A DNA stretch of 64,000 bases from Flavobacterium sediminilitoris (GCF_023008245.1 NZ_CP090145.1:2790001-2854000), one strand, 5' to 3'; counted from the stretch's first letter, positions 1 through 10,077 are shown. Program-made: numbers and translations. The notes: generated from the letters alone by a model not told the origin.

Positions 1-11
1 ATTAAGACTAT

Positions 12-1190
12 TTATTCTTCTTCAACCTCAAAAGGATAATTTCCGAATAAAGAAGATAATCGCTTTGTTTGATAAACTTTTCGAGTATATTTATTTGATA
101 AAGCTATCATTGTAACAGTGTCTTTTTTCAATGTAATATATGCCGAAGTATTGCCATGCCACCAGCCATTATGATAATATAATGTTGTATAATCATCCCA
201 TTCGTTTAAACGTATACCTAATCCATAATTTTTGACTCCTTTTTTTTCATAGCTATATCCTTTGTAAGCAAGCTCTTTAATTTCTTTACTTAAAAAGGTA
301 TTTGAATATGTTGCTAAATCAAATTGAAGTATATCTTGAGGTGTTGAATAAATGTTTTTATCACCATAAATAGCATCTAAATGATCAAAAGGAATTTCTT
401 GCCATGTGCTTTTATAAGATTTAGAAATAGTATCTTTTTGCTTGTTTAATTCAAAAACAAAAGTATTTTTCATTCCAATAGGTTCAAAAAGTAATTTATT
501 CATAGCTTCAGGAAATGATTGCTTTGAAATTTTCTCAATGACTAATGCTAATAAAGCATAATTTGTATTACAATAACTAAATTTAGTATTAGGAGTAAAA
601 TCGAGTTTAATATTCTTGGTGGATAGTAATGATAAAATATCAGTATTTTTAAGTGTTTTTGTTTTATCCCAAATGGAATCATTCTCACTAAAATAAGCAT
701 AATTAGCTAAGCCACTTCTGTGATTTAAAAGAGATTCAATAGTTATGTCTTTATATGGGAATTCAGGAAATATCGATTTTAATGTTGTGTTTAGTTTTAA
801 CTTATGATCGTCAATTAATCGTAAGATAACAGATGCAGTCATAACTTTACTTACAGATGCTAAATGTAATGGAGTAGAAGCTGAAATTTTCTCTTTCTTA
901 TTATAATTAGAAAAACCTTGGTAATCTTCAAATATTATTTTTCCATTTTTTGCTACTAAAAACGAACCGCTGAAGTTGTCTATATTAATATTTGTATCAT
1001 AAAAGTGTTTTATTTCAGTTTGTTTTAGTTTGGAATAGTCTTTATCTAAATTGGGGAAAGAAGGAATATAATTTATTGTAGAATTGATTTTATTTATAGG
1101 AGCTATATTTTTTATTTTCTTCTCTTGACATGAAAAAAAGGTAGTACTAATTATAAAAATAAGCAGTACTGAACGAAAATTAGAATGCAT
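12..1190 (-). CDS. Serine hydrolase lipoprotein, beta-lactamase class C fold
   Basis: Envelope serine hydrolase of the beta-lactamase/penicillin-binding-protein family (PF00144). The N-terminus is a lipoprotein signal ending at Cys21 (FFSC), so it should be lipid-anchored. Seen motifs: SxxK at Ser112-Lys115, YxN at Tyr206-Asn208, and HNGWWHG at residues 340-346 where the family has its third active-site motif. These are the residues for acyl-enzyme chemistry, but members include esterases, DD-peptidases and amidases, so the substrate is unknown. It is the last gene of a four-gene minus-strand operon and its start overlaps the upstream gene by 11 bp, which suggests translational coupling. Confidence 0.85.
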   Translation of the reverse strand: MHSNFRSVLLIFIISTTFFSCQEKKIKNIAPINKINSTINYIPSFPNLDKDYSKLKQTEIKHFYDTNINIDNFSGSFLVAKNGKIIFEDYQGFSNYNKKEKISASTPLHLASVSKVMTASVILRLIDDHKLKLNTTLKSIFPEFPYKDITIESLLNHRSGLANYAYFSENDSIWDKTKTLKNTDILSLLSTKNIKLDFTPNTKFSYCNTNYALLALVIEKISKQSFPEAMNKLLFEPIGMKNTFVFELNKQKDTISKSYKSTWQEIPFDHLDAIYGDKNIYSTPQDILQFDLATYSNTFLSKEIKELAYKGYSYEKKGVKNYGLGIRLNEWDDYTTLYYHNGWWHGNTSAYITLKKDTVTMIALSNKYTRKVYQTKRLSSLFGNYPFEVEEE

Positions 1191-1626
1191 TTTCAGAATT
1201 TAGTATTAGTATATTGGGGTTAATTTCGAGTAGGCTTTTCAGAAAGGCTTCTTCATTTGAAGGTGATATATATATATCATCGTAGGTATTATAAGTAATA
1301 ATTAAACCTTTTGAATTTAGTGCTAATTTCCATGTTACGGGAACAATAATACCATTATGATTTTGAATTTTTTTTATTGATTTTATATCAATTTCTTTAT
1401 TAAATGGACCAGATACACAAAATAAGGTTGAATGCTTTATTTTATATTTAGTATGCAATAAAATCCAAATCAATAGTACTACACTTAAATAATTTATTGT
1501 AGCTACAATAATAAAACTTAGAATATCTTTAGTAGAAAAGGCAGGATAAGTAACCCCAATAAGCATTATAACTATACTAAAAAATATAGTCTTATTAAAA
1601 GTGCTTATTGAGGATCTAAATTGCAA
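1180..1626 (-). CDS. Small membrane protein with bacterial PH-like domain
   Basis: A 148-residue protein with two hydrophobic segments (about residues 12-31 and 36-57) followed by a basic beta-rich half. The C-terminal pattern IYISPSNEEAFLKSLLEINP resembles the bPH_4/DUF1200 family, a bacterial pleckstrin-homology-like fold; this is a family-level guess. The start is a TTG only 3 bp after the upstream GH92 gene, and its 3' end overlaps the serine hydrolase start. The close packing supports a real gene even though no function can be assigned. An internal Met at residue 21 is an alternative start but would remove the first membrane segment. Confidence 0.65.
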   Translation of the reverse strand: MQFRSSISTFNKTIFFSIVIMLIGVTYPAFSTKDILSFIIVATINYLSVVLLIWILLHTKYKIKHSTLFCVSGPFNKEIDIKSIKKIQNHNGIIVPVTWKLALNSKGLIITYNTYDDIYISPSNEEAFLKSLLEINPNILILNSENAF

Positions 1627-1629
1627 AAA

Positions 1630-3942
1630 TTATTTTTTTATAAATTTTTTATTTGGCTTAGAACTCATATAAAAGATAAGTTCACTACCATTTTCAATAT
1701 CTTGGTGGCGCAAAGATAGAGTATTAATTAATTTTCCATTTAACTTAATTTTATTTACATAGATATTCTTATCATTATTATTGATCGTTTTTATAGTGAA
1801 TTTATTGCCATCTTCTAAAGAAATAATAGCTGATTTTATGGATGGACTTCCTATTGAATATTCAGTAGAACCTGGGTTTACAGGATAAAATCCTAATGAG
1901 CTAAAAATATACCAAGCACTCATTTGTCCAGCATCATCATTACCACATAAACCGTCTTCTTTATTGCTATACATTGTATTTAAAATCATTCTAACTCTTG
2001 ATTGCGTTTTCCAAGGTTCGTTAGTAAAATTATATAAATATGGAATATGATGACCTGGCTCATTTCCATGAACATAATTTCCAATTATTCCATCTCGTGT
2101 AATATCTTCATTATGTTCTATGTATTTATCTTCTATAGGAGTTGTAAAAATTTTATCAAGATGTTTTGAGAATGCATCTTTTCCATCCATCATTTGAATC
2201 ATTTTATCTATTTGATGTGGAACATAAAGTCCATAATTCCATGCGTTTCCTTCTATAAAGCCTTGTCCATGTGTGTCTAACGGATCAAATTCTTTTCTCC
2301 AATTTCCATTAGCTAATTTTGGTCTCATGTAACCAATTTCTTTGTCGTAAACGTTTAAATAATTTTCAGAACGTTTTAAATATTCATTATATTTTTCAGT
2401 ATTATTTGCTTTTTTTGCAATTAGAGCAATACACCAATCATTATAAGCATATTCTAACGTTTTTGAAACAGAAGAAGAACTTTTATCTTCAGGAACATAT
2501 CCTAAATTCATATAATATTCTAAACCATCAAAATAAGGAACTGTTGCTGTATTTGATGAAGCTAAAAGTGCTTTGTTTAAATCAACATCTGTTGTCCCTT
2601 TTGCTATAGCATCAGCAATTACTGAAACAGCATGATAACCAACCATACACCAATTTTCGTTAGCATAATGACTCCAAATAGGTAACATATTATGCACACT
2701 TTGATCGTGATGTGCTAACATAGACTTAATCATATCATTATTCTTTTTAGGTTGAATAATGTTGTATAACGGATGTAAAGCTCTGTAAGTGTCCCAAAGA
2801 GAAAAGACAGTATGATTTACAAAACCATCTGATTTATGTATGTTTTGATCTAAACCTCTATAGCTTCCATCTACATCTTCATAAATTATAGGACTTAACA
2901 TACTATGATACATAGCAGTATAAAATGTTTCTTTTTGTTCTAATGTTTCAGTTTCAATGTCAATTTTTGAAAGTTCTTTATTCCATTTTTCTTTTGTTTC
3001 ATTTTTAACTTTCTCAAAGTCCCAATGTGGTAATTCGGTATTTAGGTTTAATAAAGCTCCATTAGTACTAACTGAGGATAAAGCAAATTTAATTTTGATT
3101 TTTTCATTTTCCTCTGTCTTAAAATTAAAGTAAGCTCTTAAATTTTTTCCAGCCATTTCTGGAAAATTGTGCTCTTCATTAAATTTTCTATAGAAACCAT
3201 TATACTTTGTTTTATCATATTTTTTATGACCATAACTTGTAAATGGTCTTGAAAATTGCATAGCAAAGTACACAAATTTAGTTCTTGCCCAGCCATTCGT
3301 TTGTTTGTAACCTGTAATTAAAGAATCATTCTCTACTCGAATAAATGTCCAAGTATTTTTATCATCGTGCAAATAAATATTTGAGATTAAATCTAAAATA
3401 ATATGAGCATCATCTGACTTTGGGAAAGTATATTGATGAAAACCAACTCTATCTGTGGCTGTTAATTCAGCTTTGATATTATAATCATCTAGTTTTACAC
3501 TATAATATCCAGGTGAAGCTTTTTCGTTATTGTGAGAAAATTGAGAGTGATAACCACTTTTAGGTTGTTTTGCATCGCCAGGATTTAAATTTAAAACACC
3601 AGTTGTTGGCATTATTAAGAAATCACCTAAATCAGAATGCCCTGTTCCACTTAAATGTGTGTGACTAAAACCAAAAATAGTAACATCATCATATTGATAA
3701 CCTGCGCAATATTTATAAGTGTCTGGATTGTATTTTCCATCTTCAGTAAACATTACTTGTAAATTTGTTTCAGGACTTAATTGTACCATTCCAAAAGGAG
3801 TTGTTGCTCCAGGGAAAGTATGTCCCATATTTTTTGTTCCAACTAATGGATTTACAAATTGAGTAAAATCTTTATTTTGTGCAAAAATTGAAAAACCAAT
3901 AAAAAATAATAGGTAGCTATATTTTATTTTGTTTGGATACAT
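1630..3942 (-). CDS. GH92 family alpha-mannosidase, secreted
   Basis: Glycoside hydrolase family 92 enzyme, a calcium-dependent exo-alpha-mannosidase family that trims mannose from glycans. A cleavable signal peptide (ending near FAQ) precedes the N-terminal segment with GHTFPGATTPFGMVQLSPE. Family hallmarks are WDTYRALHP, GNAWNYGLYVPHQ, HGNEPGHHIPYLY (residues 625-637) and GNDDAGQMSAWYIFSSLGFY (667-686); the two aspartates of GNDD belong to the catalytic-base region of the family. The length of 770 residues is normal. It lies 22 bp after a C1-family peptidase and 3 bp before a small membrane protein, so it is probably co-transcribed. No SusC/SusD pair is near, so this is not a classical PUL. 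Linkage specificity cannot be read from sequence. Confidence 0.93.
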   Translation of the reverse strand: MYPNKIKYSYLLFFIGFSIFAQNKDFTQFVNPLVGTKNMGHTFPGATTPFGMVQLSPETNLQVMFTEDGKYNPDTYKYCAGYQYDDVTIFGFSHTHLSGTGHSDLGDFLIMPTTGVLNLNPGDAKQPKSGYHSQFSHNNEKASPGYYSVKLDDYNIKAELTATDRVGFHQYTFPKSDDAHIILDLISNIYLHDDKNTWTFIRVENDSLITGYKQTNGWARTKFVYFAMQFSRPFTSYGHKKYDKTKYNGFYRKFNEEHNFPEMAGKNLRAYFNFKTEENEKIKIKFALSSVSTNGALLNLNTELPHWDFEKVKNETKEKWNKELSKIDIETETLEQKETFYTAMYHSMLSPIIYEDVDGSYRGLDQNIHKSDGFVNHTVFSLWDTYRALHPLYNIIQPKKNNDMIKSMLAHHDQSVHNMLPIWSHYANENWCMVGYHAVSVIADAIAKGTTDVDLNKALLASSNTATVPYFDGLEYYMNLGYVPEDKSSSSVSKTLEYAYNDWCIALIAKKANNTEKYNEYLKRSENYLNVYDKEIGYMRPKLANGNWRKEFDPLDTHGQGFIEGNAWNYGLYVPHQIDKMIQMMDGKDAFSKHLDKIFTTPIEDKYIEHNEDITRDGIIGNYVHGNEPGHHIPYLYNFTNEPWKTQSRVRMILNTMYSNKEDGLCGNDDAGQMSAWYIFSSLGFYPVNPGSTEYSIGSPSIKSAIISLEDGNKFTIKTINNNDKNIYVNKIKLNGKLINTLSLRHQDIENGSELIFYMSSKPNKKFIKK

Positions 3943-3964
3943 TGCGTTGTTGTTTGTTTTTGAA

Positions 3965-5083
3965 TTATAGTTGTAGTGCTTTTTTTGTTTTTTTCTCTAG
4001 ACCATCTTTATGTACTAATACTGAAATTGCTTTTAGTTTTACGTATGGAACACTCATATATAAATAACCTCCATTTGCAACTTTTTTTTCATCACTTCCC
4101 CAAGAATTTTTAATTTTATAGTATAAGTTTCCTTTTTGGTCTTTTACTGTTCCCACAATATGCATTAAGTGATCATCAGTTGTTTCAAAATTTTCAAATT
4201 CTGCCTGACGATATTCTGCCGAAACATTCATTTCTTCAATAATTTCAGTTAATCCTTTTTTCGCATCATCTTCAATTTGAGGAATAAATGCAACACCATT
4301 TTTAGCAGAGAAAGTTTTTTCGGACACATCACAGTCAAGTGCTAATGAATATCCTTTTGATAAAGCATAATCAATATTTGAAACAAATTCATCTAGTGGT
4401 AAATTATACATGCTACCATTTGAAAAATTGTCAGGAATATTTAAAATAAATGATTTATAATTTTCATGATGAGTAAAAGAAGTTAGTGTAACGTAGTTTT
4501 CTGGTTTTATCTTCATTTTTTCCATAAAACTTTTTGGAGTATATTTTTCCCCTTCAAAAACAAAATCATTTGGATTTTCTCCTAAATAAGTATCTAAAAC
4601 AGCATTAATAGCTGATTTCCATTTTGGAGAAAGCTTCTTTGCAGGATTAGCTACATACGTTTTTACCATAGCTTCTAAAACGGCAACCATTTCAGCATGA
4701 TTGTGCGTTTTTTCTTCTTCTGTTAAACCTGTATAAACAGAAACAGGAACTAAACCATAATTAGCAACACTATTTAATACATCGTGAGATAAACCTCCTT
4801 CACTAAATTGTGCTTTACCTTGTCTCATTACATAATTTTCAGCCTTTTTAGGATAAGTATTTCGTACTTGATACATTTCTGATAAATCAACTGTTTTACC
4901 AGTTAATCGTGTGATTTCTGATTCAAGGAATGATGAAGTAGAAAAACTCCAACAAGTGCCTGTTTGTCCTTGTGAAATTACAGGTGTTGTTTCTAACTCT
5001 ATAACCGATTGAAATTCATATTCTTGTGCATTAACACAAAACATTCCTGAAACCAAAAGTAAGCCTAAATATTTATTTTTCAT
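3965..5083 (-). CDS. C1-family cysteine peptidase (aminopeptidase C/bleomycin hydrolase type)
   Basis: Papain-fold peptidase related to PepC/bleomycin hydrolase. With the start at 5083 the protein has 372 residues and a clear signal peptide (MKNKYLGLLLVSGMFCVNAQ); an upstream in-frame start at 5167 adds 28 residues ahead of that signal and is unlikely. The catalytic set is visible: Gln of ISQGQTGTCWS, Cys44, His308 in HLMHIVG and Asn326 in IKNSWG. The signal peptide implies a periplasmic or secreted enzyme, unlike cytosolic PepC. It is the first gene of the minus-strand operon with GH92, which fits joint use of glycoprotein material, although that is inference. Confidence 0.88.
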   Translation of the reverse strand: MKNKYLGLLLVSGMFCVNAQEYEFQSVIELETTPVISQGQTGTCWSFSTSSFLESEITRLTGKTVDLSEMYQVRNTYPKKAENYVMRQGKAQFSEGGLSHDVLNSVANYGLVPVSVYTGLTEEEKTHNHAEMVAVLEAMVKTYVANPAKKLSPKWKSAINAVLDTYLGENPNDFVFEGEKYTPKSFMEKMKIKPENYVTLTSFTHHENYKSFILNIPDNFSNGSMYNLPLDEFVSNIDYALSKGYSLALDCDVSEKTFSAKNGVAFIPQIEDDAKKGLTEIIEEMNVSAEYRQAEFENFETTDDHLMHIVGTVKDQKGNLYYKIKNSWGSDEKKVANGGYLYMSVPYVKLKAISVLVHKDGLEKKTKKALQL

Positions 5084-5266
5084 GGGAGTAAAATTTTTAA
5101 ACATGCAATATAATGCAAAAAATGAATTATTTTTACTGAAAAATAAGTTTAAATTATCCAATAACAAAATTTAAAAAGAATGTGAAATACTAATCTTTTA
5201 TCTTTAGAATTGCTTAAAAACGATTTTATTTATAAATAGGTTAACCTTTGTAAACAAACTAATTAT

Positions 5267-6106
5267 ATGAGTACAATAAACTGGAAAACAGTAAGAGAAT
5301 TTGAGGATATTACATATAAAAAATGTGATGGAGTAGCACGTATAGCTTTTAATAGACCAGATGTTCGTAATGCTTTCCGACCAAAAACAACAAGAGAATT
5401 ATTAGAAGCTTTTCATGATGCTCAAGAAGACACATCTATAGGTGTAGTGTTGCTTTCTGCGGAAGGACCTTCGTCTAAAGATGGAATATATTCATTTTGT
5501 AGTGGTGGAGATCAAAAAGCTCGTGGACATCAAGGATATGTAGGAGATGATGGTTATCACAGACTGAATATTTTAGATGTACAACGTTTAATCCGTTTTA
5601 TGCCTAAAGCTGTTATTTGTGTTGTCCCTGGTTGGGCAGTTGGTGGAGGACATTCTCTTCATGTAGTTTGCGATTTGACTTTAGCGAGTAAAGAACATGC
5701 TATTTTTAAACAAACTGATGCAGATGTAACAAGTTTTGATGGAGGATATGGTTCTGCATATTTAGCAAAAATGGTGGGACAAAAGAAAGCGCGTGAAATT
5801 TTCTTTTTAGGTAGAAATTATTCAGCACAAGAAGCATTTGAAATGGGAATGGTAAATGCAGTTATTCCACATGATGAACTAGAAGATACGGCTTATGAAT
5901 GGGCACAAGAAATATTAGCAAAATCGCCAACATCAATTAAAATGTTGAAATTTGCTATGAATTTAACAGATGACGGAATGGTTGGTCAGCAAGTTTTTGC
6001 AGGTGAAGCAACTCGTTTAGCTTATATGACTGATGAAGCAAAAGAAGGAAGAGATGCATTTTTAGAAAAACGTAAACCAAACTTTGAAAAAAAGTATTTG
6101 CCATAA
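5267..6106 (+). CDS. menB: 1,4-dihydroxy-2-naphthoyl-CoA synthase
   Basis: Crotonase-fold enzyme that closes the second ring of the naphthoquinone nucleus, turning o-succinylbenzoyl-CoA into 1,4-dihydroxy-2-naphthoyl-CoA in menaquinone synthesis. The SGGDQKARG segment (residues 79-87) is diagnostic for MenB. The active-site segment reads QTDADVTSFDGGYGSAY with Asp151 aligned to Asp185 of the Mycobacterium enzyme, so this is the aspartate-bearing type rather than the bicarbonate-dependent E. coli type that has Gly there. Length 279 is typical. It opens the plus-strand men region; menA and menC follow within 6 kb. Confidence 0.96.
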   Translation: MSTINWKTVREFEDITYKKCDGVARIAFNRPDVRNAFRPKTTRELLEAFHDAQEDTSIGVVLLSAEGPSSKDGIYSFCSGGDQKARGHQGYVGDDGYHRLNILDVQRLIRFMPKAVICVVPGWAVGGGHSLHVVCDLTLASKEHAIFKQTDADVTSFDGGYGSAYLAKMVGQKKAREIFFLGRNYSAQEAFEMGMVNAVIPHDELEDTAYEWAQEILAKSPTSIKMLKFAMNLTDDGMVGQQVFAGEATRLAYMTDEAKEGRDAFLEKRKPNFEKKYLP

Positions 6107-6132
6107 ATATTTAAAAAAATATGAAATCAGTA

Positions 6133-6309
6133 ATACATAACTTGTTTTACTGATTTTTTATTTTTAGTTAAACTCGAATTTTTAAATATCAAAAATAAAA
6201 TAGTATTCATCGTTTGTGCTAATGATGAGATAATTTCTTTTGTTTACTTAAAGAATTTGATAACGAAGAATTACGAAAACGGAATCGATATATTGCAATT
6301 AAGAATTTG
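6133..6309 (+). other. Short open frame, possible gene remnant
   Basis: Most of the 223-bp gap between menB and the next gene is one open frame of about 59 codons with no ATG. The second half reads KIVFIVCANDEIISFVYLKN and ends in LQLRI before a TGA. The amino-acid pattern looks protein-like (hydrophobic strand, acidic turn, helix), as in the start of a receiver-like domain, but the base composition here is so AT-rich that a chance open frame is quite possible. No homologous gene is recognised. Confidence 0.15.
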
Positions 6310-6329
6310 AATGAATATTATAATTAATT

Positions 6330-6932
6330 ATGGAAGAATTTAAAAATGAACTTATTGATATAAAAACCTTACCAAAGTTTGAAGAAATACAATATAACGA
6401 TTTACATCCAAAATATTTTAGAGTAATTCTGATAAATATATGTATTTTCTTTTTCATTCTATTATTAGGAATCATTTCGGTGCTATATATAAATGAAGAA
6501 ATTTTTACAAATAGAATTTGGTTGTTAATAGGAATTATTTATCCTATTTATTTAATTATAATGATTTTGTATTACAATTTAAGTTTCAAAAAAAGAGGTT
6601 ATGCTTTTAGAACTCATGATGTAATCTATAAATCAGGATTGATAAGAGAAACGACTGTTATTATTCCTAATAATAGAGTGCAACATGTAGCTTTGCACCA
6701 AGGTTTTTTTTCAAGGCTTTTCGGATTAGCAACAATTGAACTTTTTACGGCTGGAGGAAATAGTAGTGATTTAAAAATTCCAGGATTAGTATATGAAGAA
6801 GCATTACGTATAAAAAGTATGATTTCTTTGAAAATAAATGATGCTGTTGATAAAATTGAGAATAAAGTTGAAGATGAAAGAGTAACTAATAAAGAGTCTC
6901 AAAATATAGAAGAAGAAAACAATGAGAACTAA
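6330..6932 (+). CDS. PH domain membrane protein, YdbS-like
   Basis: A 200-residue protein with two transmembrane helices (about 34-54 and 62-82) followed by a bPH_2 (DUF304) domain containing IIPNNRVQHVALHQGFFSRLFGLATIELFTAGG written here in two parts: NNRVQHVALHQG and RLFGLATIELFTAGG. This is the YdbS type, usually paired with a larger YdbT partner, exactly as here: the next gene overlaps by 11 bp. The function of the pair is not established; in Bacillus related genes have been linked to bacteriocin resistance. The C-terminal 30 residues are highly charged and probably disordered. Confidence 0.8.
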   Translation: MEEFKNELIDIKTLPKFEEIQYNDLHPKYFRVILINICIFFFILLLGIISVLYINEEIFTNRIWLLIGIIYPIYLIIMILYYNLSFKKRGYAFRTHDVIYKSGLIRETTVIIPNNRVQHVALHQGFFSRLFGLATIELFTAGGNSSDLKIPGLVYEEALRIKSMISLKINDAVDKIENKVEDERVTNKESQNIEEENNEN

Positions 6933-8424
6933 TTTCGACTTTACTGTTCCTCAACGTCAGTCTCTTATAGGAGTTCTTGTATTATTTGCAAATACATTAC
7001 AAAAATCAATTAGAGCCTTTTGGCCATTATTGGTTGTTTTTCTATTTAGAAAAGAATTATTTGATAGAATGTATGTATACATTGGTATCATCATTTTAAT
7101 TTTATTAATAGCAATAATTGCATTTCTTAAATATTGGTTTTTTAAATTTTATATCGATTCAGATTTAGAAGAATTTGTAATTGAAAGTGGTATTTTAAAT
7201 AAAACGAAGACAACTATTCAGTTACATAAAATTCAAAAAGTCGATATTAATCAAAGTTTGATTCAAAGAATATTCAATGTTCACAAACTAGAAATTGATA
7301 CAGCAGGAAGCGATAAAAAAGAAGCTTCGATTGGTGCTATTTCAGAAGAAATGGCTGTTAATTTAAAAAGTAGATTAATTGAAAACTCAAAAAAACAAGA
7401 CTACAATGGGAATGTTGATGATTTTCAATCAGAACAAGAACCAAAATCATTCATAACGATTAGCTTAGGAAGTTTAATAAAAATTGGTTTCACAGCTAAT
7501 TATATGGCAAGTTTAGCGTATCTATTTCTTGTTTTTTCCACCATTTCCGAAAATCTAAAGCAAATAGGACAGGAATCGTTAATAGATGATAATGTTAGTA
7601 AGCTAGATGAATTTCCTTTAACCACAGTTTTAATGATTGCATTAGGGTTGATTATTTTTTCTGTTTTATTTATTAACTTAGTAATGACAATAGTGAAATA
7701 CTTTAATTTCACAATAAAAAGGGATGAAAACACATTTATTCTCTCTTATGGGTTAATCAATCTTAAAAACACAATTATTAATCCAGAGAAAGTTCAAATT
7801 ATAAAATGGACGCAAAACTTTTTTCAAAGAAAGCTAAATGTTAATACAATTGAAATAAAGCAAGCATCGAGTGACGAAAAAAGAGCTAAAAATAAAGACA
7901 AAACAAAAATTCCTGGTTGTAACAACGATGAAAGAATTGAAATTTTAAAGTTATTGATTGAGAAATTACCAAAGTATGAAAAAGAATTACATCCAAATAT
8001 TAGAAAACTTTTATTGAATAGTTTTATTTTCATCCTTATTCCTGTTACCATAGGATTATTTGTCAATAACTACAATAATAAGTTTGAAACGGTTCAAGCA
8101 ATAGGATTAGCAACTCTGTACAGCTTATTTATAGGCGTTATTATACTGTTTTCTTATAAAAACTATAGATTGTATACATCAACTGATTTTATTGTTAAAA
8201 AAAGCGGTGCTTGGGATATTGATTATGAACTCATTCAACCTCATAAAATTCAAGGTATAAAAACATTTCAGCTATTTTGGCAAAAAAGAACAAATATAGG
8301 TTCAGTAACTTTATACACCGCAGGAGGAAATATAAGTTTTCGTACGACAAACTATTCAGAATTAAAAAAATTAGTAAATTATTGGTTATATCAAGTTGAA
8401 GTTTCAAAAAGAAACTGGATGTGA
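6922..8424 (+). CDS. Multi-PH-domain membrane protein, YdbT-like
   Basis: A 500-residue partner of the preceding YdbS-like protein. It has three membrane blocks (about 20-75, 195-255, 365-405), each followed by a bPH_2 domain: around 80-150 (IQLHKIQKVDINQSLIQRIF), 260-345 (NPEKVQIIKWTQNFFQRKL) and 415-495 (LIQPHKIQGIKTFQLFWQKR). Such triple arrangements are normal for YdbT-like proteins. The gene overlaps its upstream partner by 11 bp, pointing to translational coupling and a hetero-complex. It sits between menB and menA, a placement without an obvious biochemical reason. Confidence 0.8.
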   Translation: MRTNFDFTVPQRQSLIGVLVLFANTLQKSIRAFWPLLVVFLFRKELFDRMYVYIGIIILILLIAIIAFLKYWFFKFYIDSDLEEFVIESGILNKTKTTIQLHKIQKVDINQSLIQRIFNVHKLEIDTAGSDKKEASIGAISEEMAVNLKSRLIENSKKQDYNGNVDDFQSEQEPKSFITISLGSLIKIGFTANYMASLAYLFLVFSTISENLKQIGQESLIDDNVSKLDEFPLTTVLMIALGLIIFSVLFINLVMTIVKYFNFTIKRDENTFILSYGLINLKNTIINPEKVQIIKWTQNFFQRKLNVNTIEIKQASSDEKRAKNKDKTKIPGCNNDERIEILKLLIEKLPKYEKELHPNIRKLLLNSFIFILIPVTIGLFVNNYNNKFETVQAIGLATLYSLFIGVIILFSYKNYRLYTSTDFIVKKSGAWDIDYELIQPHKIQGIKTFQLFWQKRTNIGSVTLYTAGGNISFRTTNYSELKKLVNYWLYQVEVSKRNWM

Positions 8425-8486
8425 GAAACTTAAATAACAAATTTTAGGATACAATATTTAATATAAAATACATTTAAAATAATAAA

Positions 8487-9374
8487 ATGAAACATTGGAT
8501 TCAAGCAGCAAGATTACGCACATTACCATTGTCGATATCTGGAATAATTGTAGGAAGTGCTTATGCTTATTATCAAGGATTTTTTAATTTAGAAATAACA
8601 ATATTAGCCTTATTAACTACTTTAGGACTGCAAATTCTGTCTAATTATGCTAATGATTATGGTGATGGAGTTAAAGGAACAGATGCAAATAGAATAGGAG
8701 AAAAGCGTTTAGTTGGTTCAGGAATTATTAGTTCAAGTCAAATGAAAAAAGCAGTTATTATCACAGCAATAATTACATTTATTATAGCTTTAAGTTTAAT
8801 TTACGTAGCATTTGGTAAAGAAAATTTTGGACTTAGTTTAATTTTTATCTTATTAGGAATAGGATCAATAGGAGCAGCTATTAAATATACAGTTGGTAGC
8901 AATGCGTATGGATATAGTGGTTTTGGAGACGTGTTTGTATTCGTTTTTTTTGGTTTAGTAAGCGTTTTAGGATCAAATTTTCTATTTACTAAAACATTTG
9001 ATTGGTATTTGATATTACCTGCAATTTCAATAGGATTACTAAGTGTAGCTGTTTTAAACTTAAACAATATGCGTGATATTGAAAACGATAAAACTTCAGG
9101 AAAAAATACACTTGTTGTTAAATTAGGGTTGAAAAAAGCAAAAATATATCATGAAATTATAATAGCCATTGCCTCAATATCATTTTTAATATTTTGCTTA
9201 ATAACTAAAATTTCATTACTACCAATATTAGTAGTGAATATATCATTAATCATTCATTTAAACAAAATTAAAAAATCAAATTCGTACGAAGATTTTGATC
9301 CAGAACTTAAAAAAGTAGCTCTAAGTACTTTCGCATTAAGTCTTTTATTTTGGTTAACAATCTATTTTTTATAA
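8487..9374 (+). CDS. menA: 1,4-dihydroxy-2-naphthoate polyprenyltransferase
   Basis: UbiA-superfamily membrane prenyltransferase that attaches the polyprenyl tail to 1,4-dihydroxy-2-naphthoate, giving demethylmenaquinone. Two Asp-rich motifs that bind Mg-diphosphate are visible: NDYGDGVKGTD at residues 56-66 and NNMRDIEND at 193-201. About eight or nine transmembrane helices cover the 295 residues. It lies 62 bp after the PH-domain pair and 25 bp before a metallohydrolase gene; menB and menC flank the group, so the pathway assignment is firm. Confidence 0.95.
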   Translation: MKHWIQAARLRTLPLSISGIIVGSAYAYYQGFFNLEITILALLTTLGLQILSNYANDYGDGVKGTDANRIGEKRLVGSGIISSSQMKKAVIITAIITFIIALSLIYVAFGKENFGLSLIFILLGIGSIGAAIKYTVGSNAYGYSGFGDVFVFVFFGLVSVLGSNFLFTKTFDWYLILPAISIGLLSVAVLNLNNMRDIENDKTSGKNTLVVKLGLKKAKIYHEIIIAIASISFLIFCLITKISLLPILVVNISLIIHLNKIKKSNSYEDFDPELKKVALSTFALSLLFWLTIYFL

Positions 9375-9399
9375 TTAAACCTCATTAAATACTCACATT

Positions 9400-10077
9400 A
9401 TGAAAATAACATTTTACGGACACGCATGTTTAGGTATTGAAGTAAATGAAGTAAATATTTTAATAGATCCTTTTATTACAGGAAACCCGAAAGCAGCACA
9501 TATCGATATTAATTCGCTTAAAGCAGATTTTATTCTATTAACACACGCTCATCAAGACCATACATTAGATGTGGAAGCCATTGCAAAGCGAACAGATGCA
9601 ATAATTGTATCTAATTATGAAATAGCAACATATTATGGGAATAAAGGCTTTTCGTTTCATCCAATGAACCACGGAGGAAGTTGGGATTTCGAATTTGGAA
9701 CAGTAAAATATGTAAATGCAATTCATACTTCTTCTTTTCCTGATGGAACAAATGGAGGTCAACCAGGTGGATTTGTAATTGAAGGAGAACATAAAAATAT
9801 TTATATAGCAGGTGATACAGCACTTACAATGGATATGAAGCTAATTCCAATGCGAACTAAGCTAGATTTAGCTATTTTGCCTATTGGAAGCAACTTTACA
9901 ATGGATGTTGATGATGCTATAATTGCTTCAGATTTTGTTCAATGTGATAAAATATTAGGATATCATTTTGACACGTTTGGTTATATTGAAATTGATCATG
10001 ATGAAGCAAAACGTAAATTTTTTGACAAAAACAAAGATTTAATGCTATTAGGGATAGGTGAAAGTATCGAACTATAA
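9400..10077 (+). CDS. UPF0173 metal-dependent hydrolase
   Basis: Metallo-beta-lactamase-fold hydrolase of the UPF0173 (YtkL) family. The metal-binding motif is THAHQDH at residues 48-54; further ligand positions are in GDTALTMDM and the late HFDTFG segment. The length of 225 residues and the opening KITFYGHACLGIEV are typical of the family. No substrate is known for the family. Its placement between menA and menC is worth noting; whether it serves quinone synthesis is not known. Confidence 0.88.
   Translation: MKITFYGHACLGIEVNEVNILIDPFITGNPKAAHIDINSLKADFILLTHAHQDHTLDVEAIAKRTDAIIVSNYEIATYYGNKGFSFHPMNHGGSWDFEFGTVKYVNAIHTSSFPDGTNGGQPGGFVIEGEHKNIYIAGDTALTMDMKLIPMRTKLDLAILPIGSNFTMDVDDAIIASDFVQCDKILGYHFDTFGYIEIDHDEAKRKFFDKNKDLMLLGIGESIEL

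Noticed and set aside
2319..2609. Plus-strand frame inside the GH92 gene
   Set aside because: Shadow of a well-supported coding frame on the other strand; composition is Tyr/Leu/Ile-rich and without a family.
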